Source: Loktanella sp. UBA3435 (GTDB lineage Bacteria > Pseudomonadota > Alphaproteobacteria > Rhodobacterales > Rhodobacteraceae). Taken from it: DNA of 5,466 nt. Shown piece by piece: positions 1-5,080 of the stretch; within the stretch, counting starts at the first letter, position 1; each line of letters opens with the position of its first letter. The position numbers and the translations under genes were made by a program. Location of the stretch: NCBI GenBank assembly GCA_002378665.1, contig DFSO01000073.1, positions 1 through 5,466 of the forward strand. The letters run 5' to 3'. The notes beneath the pieces were generated by a model. It was given only the letters and a program-made list of their open reading frames with translations, did not search any database and had not been told where the DNA came from.

Positions 1-23
1 TTTTGGATCATCACTTTCTTCAT
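1..23 (-). CDS. possible start of a divergent gene (first 7 codons only)
   Basis: Read on the minus strand from 23 down to 1, the sequence opens with ATG AAG AAA and stays open to the edge, giving M-K-K-V-M-I-Q. It is preceded on that strand by AAGGTGG (minus strand of 29-35), a good Shine-Dalgarno match ending 5 bases before the ATG. A Met-Lys-Lys start is common in bacterial genes, including those for exported proteins. Only seven codons are visible, so nothing can be said about the product. If real, 24-338 is a divergent intergenic region serving both this gene and nuo. The call rests only on the start context and could easily be chance. Confidence 0.3.
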
Positions 24-253
24 GCGATCCACCTTAACGACTGGGCCAAATTTCCGCGACCACCTCTTTCTTAAAATCTCCTGTTTTCCGCTGCCAAAAA
101 CCCCGTTCAAAACTTATCCCGTTGTTGAAGGTTTCTGCCCGACTTTGCCTCAAAAATACCAACCGAAACTTTGGCTCTGCATTCCTTCCGCTGCTCGCAG
201 GCCCAATCGAAAGAAAATCGCCGCAAAATCCTTGTCTGTTAACCTTGGATTGG

Positions 254-282
254 TTGACCACCTCTAAGCAGGGGGGTATGCA
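254..282 (+). promoter_or_regulatory. candidate sigma-70-type promoter of the nuo operon
   Basis: TTGACC (254-259) matches five of six bases of the -35 consensus. It is followed after 17 bases by TATGCA (277-282), a weak -10 match that keeps the TAT. Alphaproteobacterial housekeeping promoters often have a good -35 and a poor -10. Transcription would start near 289-291, leaving a leader of about 50 bases before nuoA. It is the best-placed candidate I found in the only sizeable gap before nuoA, but it rests on sequence matching alone. Confidence 0.4.
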
Positions 283-326
283 GCGATAAGCTTATTTGGG
301 TGCAGCCTTGTGCGCACCGTCCCGAA

Positions 327-332
327 AAGGAA
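327..332 (+). promoter_or_regulatory. ribosome binding site fixing the nuoA start at GTG 339
   Basis: AAGGAA lies 6 bases before GTG 339. The same frame opens earlier at GTG 300, but no Shine-Dalgarno sequence precedes that codon, and starting there would add 13 residues unlike NuoA. ATG 348 is a second possible start, three codons later and farther from the site. Confidence 0.6.
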
Positions 333-338
333 ACGCCC

Positions 339-704
339 GTGCAGGACATGCTGAACGAATACCTTCCGATTATGATTTTTCTGGGGTTGGCGATTGCGCT
401 GGGCGCGATCCTGATTCTTGCCGCGGCGATCATTGCCGTGCGCAACCCAGACCCTGAAAAAGTGTCTGCCTATGAGTGCGGATTTAACGCTTTCGACGAT
501 GCGCGGATGAAATTTGACGTGCGGTTCTACCTCGTGTCGATCCTGTTCATCATCTTTGACCTTGAGGTTGCGTTTTTGTTCCCATGGGCGGTCGCGTTTA
601 AAGACCTATCTATGGTAGGTTTCTGGTCGATGATGGTGTTCCTCGGGGTGCTGACAATCGGCTTTGCATACGAATGGAAAAAGGGAGCGCTCGAATGGGA
701 GTGA
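339..704 (+). CDS. nuoA: NADH-quinone oxidoreductase subunit A (complex I, ND3 homologue)
   Basis: Small membrane-arm subunit of complex I, equivalent to mitochondrial ND3, lying beside the quinone entry channel at the junction of the two arms. From GTG 339 it is 121 residues, a normal family length. Three hydrophobic segments are visible at about 9-34, 63-87 and 92-111. Between the first and second lies the diagnostic loop with Y-E-C-G at 45-48; Cys47 corresponds to the ND3 loop cysteine exposed in the deactive state of the mitochondrial enzyme. The second helix carries the conserved acidic pair Asp74 and Glu76. It is the first gene of the operon and overlaps nuoB by 10 bases. The family assignment is firm; the start is good but not certain, with ATG 348 as the alternative. 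Confidence 0.96.
   Translation: MQDMLNEYLPIMIFLGLAIALGAILILAAAIIAVRNPDPEKVSAYECGFNAFDDARMKFDVRFYLVSILFIIFDLEVAFLFPWAVAFKDLSMVGFWSMMVFLGVLTIGFAYEWKKGALEWE
683..687 (+). promoter_or_regulatory. ribosome binding site favouring the nuoB start at ATG 695
   Basis: GGGAG lies 7 bases before ATG 695. Three in-frame ATGs compete: 674, 695 and 704. ATG 674 has no good site upstream. ATG 704, which overlaps the nuoA stop, is 16 bases from this motif and has another GGGAG only 2 bases away, too close to work well. ATG 695 is therefore preferred. Confidence 0.55.
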
Positions 705-1228
705 TGACCGGAGCCAATACGGCTGGCGCTGACCGCGATTTCGCGACAGCAGAGTTTAACGCGGAATTGCAGGACAAGGGTTTCCTTGTGACCTCGACCG
801 CGGACATGGTGAACTGGGCGCGCACGGGCTCGCTGCACTGGATGACCTTTGGGTTGGCCTGTTGTGCAGTTGAGATGATGCACACATCCACACCACGTTA
901 TGACCTTGAACGTTTCGGCACAGCGCCTCGCGCCTCCCCGCGCCAGTCTGACCTGATGATCGTGGCTGGCACGCTGACCAACAAAATGGCGCCGGCGCTG
1001 CGCAAGGTTTACGACCAGATGCCAGAGCCTCGCTATGTGATCTCGATGGGATCCTGTGCGAATGGCGGCGGCTATTACCACTATTCCTATAGCGTTGTGC
1101 GCGGCTGTGACCGGATCGTCCCTGTGGACGTTTACGTTCCAGGCTGCCCACCAACGGCAGAGGCGCTGCTTTACGGCTTGCTGCAACTGCAACGCAAAAT
1201 CCGCCGGACAGGGAACATCACGCGATGA
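695..1228 (+). CDS. nuoB: NADH-quinone oxidoreductase subunit B (cluster N2 subunit, PSST homologue)
   Basis: Peripheral-arm subunit that binds the terminal [4Fe-4S] cluster N2 and passes electrons to quinone at the NuoB/NuoD interface. From ATG 695 it is 177 residues, the usual size. The cluster ligands are all present: the tandem Cys56-Cys57 in L-A-C-C-A-V-E, Cys121 in G-S-C-A-N-G-G, and Cys151 in P-G-C-P-P-T. The adjoining quinone-pocket motif W-M-T-F-G-L (49-54) and the helix with E-M-M-H (60-63) are intact. The first 20 or so residues are variable in the family, so the exact start (695 or 704) is less certain than the identity. It overlaps nuoA by 10 bases and nuoC by 4 bases (ATGA at 1225-1228). 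Confidence 0.97.
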   Translation: MGVMTGANTAGADRDFATAEFNAELQDKGFLVTSTADMVNWARTGSLHWMTFGLACCAVEMMHTSTPRYDLERFGTAPRASPRQSDLMIVAGTLTNKMAPALRKVYDQMPEPRYVISMGSCANGGGYYHYSYSVVRGCDRIVPVDVYVPGCPPTAEALLYGLLQLQRKIRRTGNITR

Positions 1229-1836
1229 GTGAAGCACTGCAAGAACTGGGTAATCACCTTGAGATGAAGCGCTCTGATTGCGTGCTGTCTTGGGAGGTTG
1301 CGTTTGGCGAGTTGACGGTCACGATTGCACCGTCTTCGTTGGTGTCATTTGTCGATTTTCTGAAAACAGACGGTGCGTCCAAGTTCTCGTCGCTGGTGGA
1401 TATCACGGCTGTGGATTACCCGACACGGGCGAAGCGGTTTGACGTGATCTACCACTTCCTGTCGATGTATCAGAACCACCGCATCCGTATCCGCACCCAA
1501 ATCCGCGAAGATGAAATGGTCCCGTCGATCATTGACGTCTACCCTGCGTCCAACTGGTTCGAGCGCGAGATTTTCGACATGTTTGGCATCCTGTTCACAG
1601 GCCACCCAGATTTGCGTCGCATCCTGACCGACTACGGCTTCCGCGGATATCCGCTGCGCAAGGATTTCCCGACGACGGGTTACACCGAAGTGCGCTATGA
1701 TGAAGTGCAAAAGCGGGTTGTGTATGAGCCAGTGTCACTGGTCCAAGAATACCGCCAGTTTGATTTCATGTCTCCTTGGGAGGGTGCGCAATACATCCTT
1801 CCTGGTGATGACAAAGCAAAAGAGGGTGCAAAGTGA
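1225..1836 (+). CDS. nuoC: NADH-quinone oxidoreductase subunit C (30 kDa subunit homologue)
   Basis: Structural peripheral-arm subunit of complex I that packs against NuoD and carries no redox centre. The protein is 203 residues, normal for a stand-alone NuoC and not the NuoCD fusion found in enterobacteria. The 30 kDa-subunit signature runs at about 113-149: E-R-E-I-F-D-M-F-G, then G-H-P-D-L-R-R-I-L, D-Y-G-F and P-L-R-K-D-F-P. The upstream alpha/beta domain contains the typical segment V-D-I-T-A-V-D-Y (58-65). The start ATG overlaps the nuoB stop as ATGA, with AGGGA (1210-1214) 10 bases upstream. Its stop overlaps the next gene's GTG start by 4 bases, so all three genes are probably translationally coupled. 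Confidence 0.97.
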   Translation: MSEALQELGNHLEMKRSDCVLSWEVAFGELTVTIAPSSLVSFVDFLKTDGASKFSSLVDITAVDYPTRAKRFDVIYHFLSMYQNHRIRIRTQIREDEMVPSIIDVYPASNWFEREIFDMFGILFTGHPDLRRILTDYGFRGYPLRKDFPTTGYTEVRYDEVQKRVVYEPVSLVQEYRQFDFMSPWEGAQYILPGDDKAKEGAK

Positions 1837-2126
1837 TCGTGATCGGAACAGTTCTGCTTGCAGCCTTCAATCCGTATGTGATCGGCGTAGCTGTATTGGT
1901 CGGGCTTGCAATTCCATCTTCACGTGGGATTTGGCTAGGTGCAATACTTGGTGGCCTCGCGTTTCGCATTACATATTTTTTGCCTGTCTTCCTACCCTTC
2001 AATGGGTTCGTAGACATCGGCATGGTAATTCTCGGATCGATGGCCGCTTTTTTCTGGGCCGCATTTGCAAACCGCTCAGTACGCCCGCGAATGGAAACCA
2101 TTTTTAGAACTGGATCTAAATTATGA
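1833..2126 (+). CDS. small membrane protein of unknown function between nuoC and nuoD
   Basis: I do not recognise this 97-residue protein. It is strongly hydrophobic, with likely membrane segments at about 3-27, 33-56 and 58-80, and ends in a basic tail (Arg81, Arg84, Arg86, Arg92, Lys96). No cysteine, histidine or metal-binding motif is present. The GTG start is supported by AGAGGG (1821-1826) 6 bases upstream and by a GTGA overlap with the nuoC stop. At the other end an ATGA overlap joins it to nuoD. This tight fit argues for a real translated gene. GC is about 49% over 1861-2120 by hand count, against about 59% in nuoD 2221-2400, with a weaker preference for G or C at third codon positions. 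That suggests later arrival or relaxed selection. It could be an accessory or assembly factor of complex I, but that rests only on position. Confidence 0.72.
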   Translation: MIVIGTVLLAAFNPYVIGVAVLVGLAIPSSRGIWLGAILGGLAFRITYFLPVFLPFNGFVDIGMVILGSMAAFFWAAFANRSVRPRMETIFRTGSKL

Positions 2127-3361
2127 TGGAGGGCGATATCCGCGTGAACCACTACGATGACGGCACAACTGACGCCCTGACAGGCGAGCAGAAAATCCGC
2201 AATTTCAACATCAACTTTGGCCCGCAACACCCTGCGGCCCACGGCGTTTTGCGTCTTGTGCTGGAGTTGGACGGCGAGATTGTTGAGCGGTGCGATCCGC
2301 ATATCGGCCTGCTGCACCGTGGCACCGAAAAGCTGATGGAAAGCCGCACGTATCTGCAAAACCTGCCATACTTTGACCGTCTCGATTACGTCGCGCCAAT
2401 GAACCAAGAACATGCTTGGTGTCTGGCGATTGAAAAGCTGACAGGCACCGAAGTGCCGCGTCGTGCGTCATTGATCCGCGTTTTGTATTCCGAGATTGGC
2501 CGCGTGCTCAACCACCTGTTGAACATCACCACACAGGCGATGGACGTAGGCGCTATGACCCCGATTTCTTGGGGCTTTGAAGAGCGCGAAAAGCTGATGG
2601 TGTTCTATGAACGGGCTTGCGGTGCGCGTCTACACGCCGCTTATTTCCGCCCCGGTGGTGTGCATCAGGATCTGCCTGATCAACTACTTGAAGATATCGA
2701 CACATGGGCGATTGCGTTTCCTAAGCTGGTGGATGACATCGACACGCTGCTGACTGAAAACCGTATTTTCAAGCAGCGTAACTGCGATATCGGCATTATC
2801 ACCGAGCAGGAAATCCTTGATTGGGGGTTCTCTGGTGTGATGGTGCGCGGCTCTGGCCTGCCTTGGGATTTGCGTCGTTCGCAGCCTTACGAGTGCTACA
2901 ACGAGTTTGAATTTGAAATCCCTATCGGCAAAAACGGCGACTGCTATGATCGCTACCTCTGCCGTATGGAAGAGATGCGTCAATCCACATCCATCATCCG
3001 CCAAGCCATCGCAAAACTGCGCGTGGAAAAGGGTGACGTGATGGCCCGTGGCAAAATGGCCCCGCCGACACGTGGCGAGATGAAGACCTCGATGGAGGCG
3101 CTCATCCACCACTTTAAGCTTTATACCGAAGGGTTCCACGTGCCAGCGGGCGAGGTTTATGCCAGCGTTGAAGCGCCAAAAGGCGAGTTCGGCGTGTTCT
3201 TGGTGGCTGATGGATCGAACAAACCGTATCGTGTAAAAATTCGTGCGCCCGGATATCTGCACTTGCAGGCGATGGATCACGTGGCCACAGGTCACCAACT
3301 GGCCGATGTGGCCGCTATTATCGGCACCATGGACGTCGTGTTTGGGGAGATTGACCGATGA
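2123..3361 (+). CDS. nuoD: NADH-quinone oxidoreductase subunit D (49 kDa subunit homologue)
   Basis: Peripheral-arm subunit, related to the large subunit of [NiFe] hydrogenases, that forms most of the quinone-reduction pocket facing cluster N2 of NuoB. The protein has 412 residues from ATG 2123. The motif G-P-Q-H-P-A-A-H-G lies at 33-41. His40 and Tyr89 (in F-D-R-L-D-Y-V) match the two quinone-headgroup residues known from bovine 49 kDa (His59 and Tyr108), with the same 49-residue spacing. H-R-G-T-E-K follows at about 65-70, and the C-terminus ends in the conserved G-E-I-D-R. Start choice: ATG 2123 overlaps the preceding stop as ATGA, and ATG 2126 follows at once. A strong GGAGGG (2128-2133) lies inside the frame and could instead serve GTG 2144, giving 405 residues. 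The first 15-20 residues are not conserved, so this is unresolved. Confidence 0.97.
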   Translation: MMEGDIRVNHYDDGTTDALTGEQKIRNFNINFGPQHPAAHGVLRLVLELDGEIVERCDPHIGLLHRGTEKLMESRTYLQNLPYFDRLDYVAPMNQEHAWCLAIEKLTGTEVPRRASLIRVLYSEIGRVLNHLLNITTQAMDVGAMTPISWGFEEREKLMVFYERACGARLHAAYFRPGGVHQDLPDQLLEDIDTWAIAFPKLVDDIDTLLTENRIFKQRNCDIGIITEQEILDWGFSGVMVRGSGLPWDLRRSQPYECYNEFEFEIPIGKNGDCYDRYLCRMEEMRQSTSIIRQAIAKLRVEKGDVMARGKMAPPTRGEMKTSMEALIHHFKLYTEGFHVPAGEVYASVEAPKGEFGVFLVADGSNKPYRVKIRAPGYLHLQAMDHVATGHQLADVAAIIGTMDVVFGEIDR

Positions 3362-3723
3362 TGCGCTCAATTCTGATCCTGACTGCCATATCCTTGTCTG
3401 GCTGTATGTCCGTGACGGATTTCCGTTCGGGCATGGGCGGCGCGGGCGGCGGTTCTACACAATCAGCCGTAACGCCAGTCGTCGCGCCAATCATGCCCGC
3501 ACCTGTCCCTGTGACCCCAGTGCTGACCGCAAAAGAGCGGTTGGTTTCTGCGATCGAAGGGCAGGGCTGTGAGCTGAACGCGACCAACGTTGGTGCTGTT
3601 TTGACCAACGCCTCGATCACACGCGAAGAATTAATGCAACTCGTTCCGCCGCTGCAATCCGAAGGTCGGGTTGCTGTGTCGGGTAGCGGTGCGATCCGTG
3701 TGATCTCTTCTCAATGTACATGA
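3358..3723 (+). CDS. predicted lipoprotein of unknown function between nuoD and nuoE
   Basis: The protein has 121 residues. The N-terminus is a compact lipoprotein signal: Arg3, a hydrophobic stretch at 5-14 and the lipobox L-S-G-C with lipidated Cys16. Met, not Asp, follows the Cys, so by the enterobacterial rule it would not be retained in the inner membrane. A low-complexity Gly then Pro/Val-rich linker (about 25-56) leads to a small domain (57-121) starting T-A-K-E-R-L-V. That domain contains Cys71 and Cys120, a possible disulfide pair in the periplasm. ATG 3358 overlaps the nuoD stop as ATGA, with GGGGAG (3344-3349) 8 bases upstream; ATG 3361 is an equal alternative. Unidentified reading frames are known within nuo/nqo clusters of Rhodobacter and Paracoccus. 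I cannot name a family, and a link to complex I is inferred from position only. Confidence 0.8.
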   Translation: MMRSILILTAISLSGCMSVTDFRSGMGGAGGGSTQSAVTPVVAPIMPAPVPVTPVLTAKERLVSAIEGQGCELNATNVGAVLTNASITREELMQLVPPLQSEGRVAVSGSGAIRVISSQCT

Positions 3724-3747
3724 CGCTAAAGTGACCGGAACAAACTG

Positions 3748-4887
3748 ATGCTGCGCAGACTATATCACGACCAGCCCGACGCCTTTGCGTTTACACCCGC
3801 AAACCAGAAATGGGCCGAGGCTCAGATCACGAAATATCCCGAAGGCCGGCAAGCCTCCGCGATCATTCCGCTTTTGTGGCGTGCCCAAGAGCAGGAAAGC
3901 TGGCTGACCCGCCCTGCGATTGAGCATATCGCGGCGATGCTGGACATGGCCTATATCCGCGCGCTGGAAGTGGCGTCATTCTACTTCATGTTCCAACTGC
4001 AACCCGTTGGAACTGTTGCACATATTCAGGTTTGTGGCACATTGTCCTGCATGATCTGCGGCGCCGAAGACTTGATCGGTGTGTGTAAGGAAAAGATCGC
4101 GGGCAAGGCGCATGCGCTGTCTGCTGATGGTCGTTTCTCTTGGGAAGAGGTCGAGTGCCTAGGCTCTTGTGCCAACGCACCAATGGCCCAGATCGGCAAA
4201 GACTATTACGAAGACCTGACCGCTGCACGCCTGAGTGAAATCATTGACGAACTCGCTGCTGGCAAGGTGCCCGTTCCTGGCCCGCAAAATGGACGTTATG
4301 CAGCAGAACCTTTGTCTGGTTTGACCAGCCTTAAGGATCATGACAGCGGCAAGAAGCAATATAACGCTTCCGTGCAATTGGCTGTGGATATTGGCGATAC
4401 TGTGAAGCGGATCGACGGGACAGAAGTGCCGTTGTTGACGCCGTGGTTGGGGAAAGGCGGCAGCAAGCCAGCCGCTGCGAAAGCCCCTGCAAAAGCGAAA
4501 CCAGCAGATGCTAAAGCTGTGCCTGTTAAGTCCGCGGAAAAGGCAACCGCCGCCTCTGCGGCTGTGAAGCCTGCGCCAACAGCAAAACCTGCCGCGAAAG
4601 CCAAGGCCGCGCCAAAGGCGAAAGCCGTTGAGGCCGCACCATCGGAGGGCAAAAAGCCACGCTTGATGGCCGCACCGCGCAAATCAGGCGCAGATGATCT
4701 CAAACTGATTTCTGGCGTTGGTCCGAAACTTGAGGGCGTCTTGAACGAACTTGGCTTCTGGCACTTTGATCAAATTTCAAAATGGACGCCTGAAGAGATT
4801 GCTTGGGTCGATAGCCGCCTGAAGTTTAAAGGCCGTATTGAGAGCGACGATTGGGTGTCACAGGCAACCAAACTCGCCAAGGGCTAA
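3748..4887 (+). CDS. nuoE: NADH-quinone oxidoreductase subunit E with C-terminal helix-hairpin-helix extension
   Basis: Peripheral subunit (24 kDa homologue) of the NADH-oxidising module, binding the [2Fe-2S] cluster N1a next to NuoF. The thioredoxin-like domain covers about 15-175, with ligands Cys96 and Cys101 (C-G-T-L-S-C) and Cys137 and Cys141 (C-L-G-S-C). At 379 residues it is about twice the usual 160-240. Beyond a conserved-looking region to about 235 comes an Ala/Lys/Pro-rich linker (about 239-300). The tail at 316-379 begins D-D-L-K-L-I-S-G-V-G-P-K-L-E, a helix-hairpin-helix resembling the H3TH domains annotated as flap-endonuclease-like. Such extended NuoE proteins are familiar from Rhodobacterales. 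ATG 3748 is the first ATG or GTG after an in-frame TAA at 3727; its ribosome site is weak (GGAA, 3737-3740). It lies 24 bases after the lipoprotein gene and is the only gene before 4888 that does not overlap its upstream neighbour. Confidence 0.96.
   Translation: MLRRLYHDQPDAFAFTPANQKWAEAQITKYPEGRQASAIIPLLWRAQEQESWLTRPAIEHIAAMLDMAYIRALEVASFYFMFQLQPVGTVAHIQVCGTLSCMICGAEDLIGVCKEKIAGKAHALSADGRFSWEEVECLGSCANAPMAQIGKDYYEDLTAARLSEIIDELAAGKVPVPGPQNGRYAAEPLSGLTSLKDHDSGKKQYNASVQLAVDIGDTVKRIDGTEVPLLTPWLGKGGSKPAAAKAPAKAKPADAKAVPVKSAEKATAASAAVKPAPTAKPAAKAKAAPKAKAVEAAPSEGKKPRLMAAPRKSGADDLKLISGVGPKLEGVLNELGFWHFDQISKWTPEEIAWVDSRLKFKGRIESDDWVSQATKLAKG
4486..4650 (+). repeat. low-complexity Ala/Lys/Pro coding tract in nuoE
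   Basis: This stretch encodes irregular repeats of Ala-Lys and Lys-Pro units (about residues 247-300 of NuoE), built from recurring GCGAAA, AAAGCC and GCAAAA hexamers. It is an unstructured, positively charged linker between the iron-sulfur domain and the helix-hairpin-helix tail. The units are degenerate, so it is not a perfect tandem repeat. Length variation between relatives would be expected. Confidence 0.6.
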
Positions 4888-4894
4888 CTAGATA

Positions 4895-4917
4895 GGGGTC
4901 TGTTTGCAACAAACCCC
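4895..4917 (+). terminator. hairpin just after nuoE (attenuator or mRNA-stabilising stem; no U-tract)
   Basis: Arm GGGGTCTGTT (4895-4904) pairs with AACAAACCCC (4908-4917): ten positions with one C/A mismatch, around a three-base TGC loop, starting 7 bases after the nuoE stop. No run of T follows, so it is not a classical intrinsic terminator. Because nuo genes normally continue beyond nuoE, a partial terminator, RNA-processing site or 3'-end stabiliser is more likely than a full stop. The structure is read directly from the sequence; its role is inferred. Confidence 0.55.
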
Positions 4918-4935
4918 ACAAAATAAGGTGTGTTT

Positions 4936-5025
4936 ATGCCGAAAACCTTGTGTTTAGGGGACGTCGGGACCAAAAGGCATTTGCGACCTTGCGATGTGGC
5001 TGTCACTGCGTCGGAAAAGTCGTGA
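4936..5025 (+). CDS. possible 29-codon small ORF in the nuoE-downstream spacer
   Basis: ATG 4936 opens a frame of 29 codons ending in TGA at 5023-5025. It is preceded by AAGG (4925-4928) at 7 bases, a usable ribosome binding site. The peptide begins M-P-K-T-L-C-L-G and ends A-S-E-K-S, with two cysteines (residues 6 and 19) and no membrane segment. It matches nothing I know. It could be a leader peptide for the gene at 5081, or chance. A frame this short occurs easily at random, so only the start context supports it. Confidence 0.2.
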   Translation: MPKTLCLGDVGTKRHLRPCDVAVTASEKS

Positions 5026-5032
5026 AACACGA

Positions 5033-5062
5033 GGGTAAGCCGCCGGCGTATAAGGCGCACCC
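5033..5062 (+). promoter_or_regulatory. imperfect stem-loop before the ribosome binding site of the next gene
   Basis: GGGT (5033-5036) pairs with ACCC (5059-5062), and GCC (5039-5041) with GGC (5054-5056), separated by a two-by-two internal loop. The loop contains part of the palindrome CGCCGGCG (5041-5048). The 3' side ends one base before GAGGGAG (5064-5070), the likely ribosome binding site for ATG 5081. Its folding could therefore influence translation of that gene. The stem is short and the role is speculative. Confidence 0.25.
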
Positions 5063-5080
5063 TGAGGGAGATTGAAGACG

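Larger units (their letters stand above)
24..338. other. non-coding region upstream of nuoA
   Basis: I see no convincing gene here. Open frames exist on both strands (about 22-267 plus and 34-261 minus), but their translations show no family resemblance. GC is about 47% over 61-240, against about 59% in a sample of nuoD, as expected for a promoter-bearing spacer. The region contains the candidate nuo promoter (254-282) and the nuoA ribosome binding site. No FNR-type TTGAT-N4-ATCAA box and no intrinsic terminator were found by eye. Confidence 0.6.

Noticed and set aside
4..31. Inverted repeat TGGATC ... GATCCA near the left edge
   Set aside because: Only six base pairs around a 16-base loop with no T-run; too weak for a terminator or operator call.
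34..261. 75-codon minus-strand open frame upstream of nuoA
   Set aside because: No supporting ribosome site or domain; the short minus-strand start at position 23 has a better context.
22..267. 81-codon plus-strand open frame upstream of nuoA
   Set aside because: No ribosome binding site, low-GC non-coding composition, no recognisable domain, and it runs through the candidate promoter -35 region.
254..300. GATAAG (285-290) as the -10 box of the nuo promoter
   Set aside because: It lies 25 bases from the only good -35 (254-259), too far for sigma-70 spacing; TATGCA at 277-282 has the right 17-base spacing.
527..1237. 236-codon minus-strand open frame
   Set aside because: Lies antisense to nuoA and nuoB, whose conserved motifs fix the true reading frames. 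It reflects codon bias of the real genes.
1697..2107. 136-codon plus-strand open frame across the nuoC end and the small membrane gene
   Set aside because: Overlaps two better-supported genes in another frame, has no coupling signal, and its composition is rich in Cys, Arg and Ser as in a wrong frame.
1833..2126. The small membrane gene as an insertion sequence or mobile element remnant
   Set aside because: No transposase similarity, terminal inverted repeats or target-site duplication; clean 4-base overlaps at both ends point to a functional gene.
2684..3370. 228-codon minus-strand open frame
   Set aside because: Antisense shadow of nuoD; its His/Ala/Arg-rich translation shows no domain.
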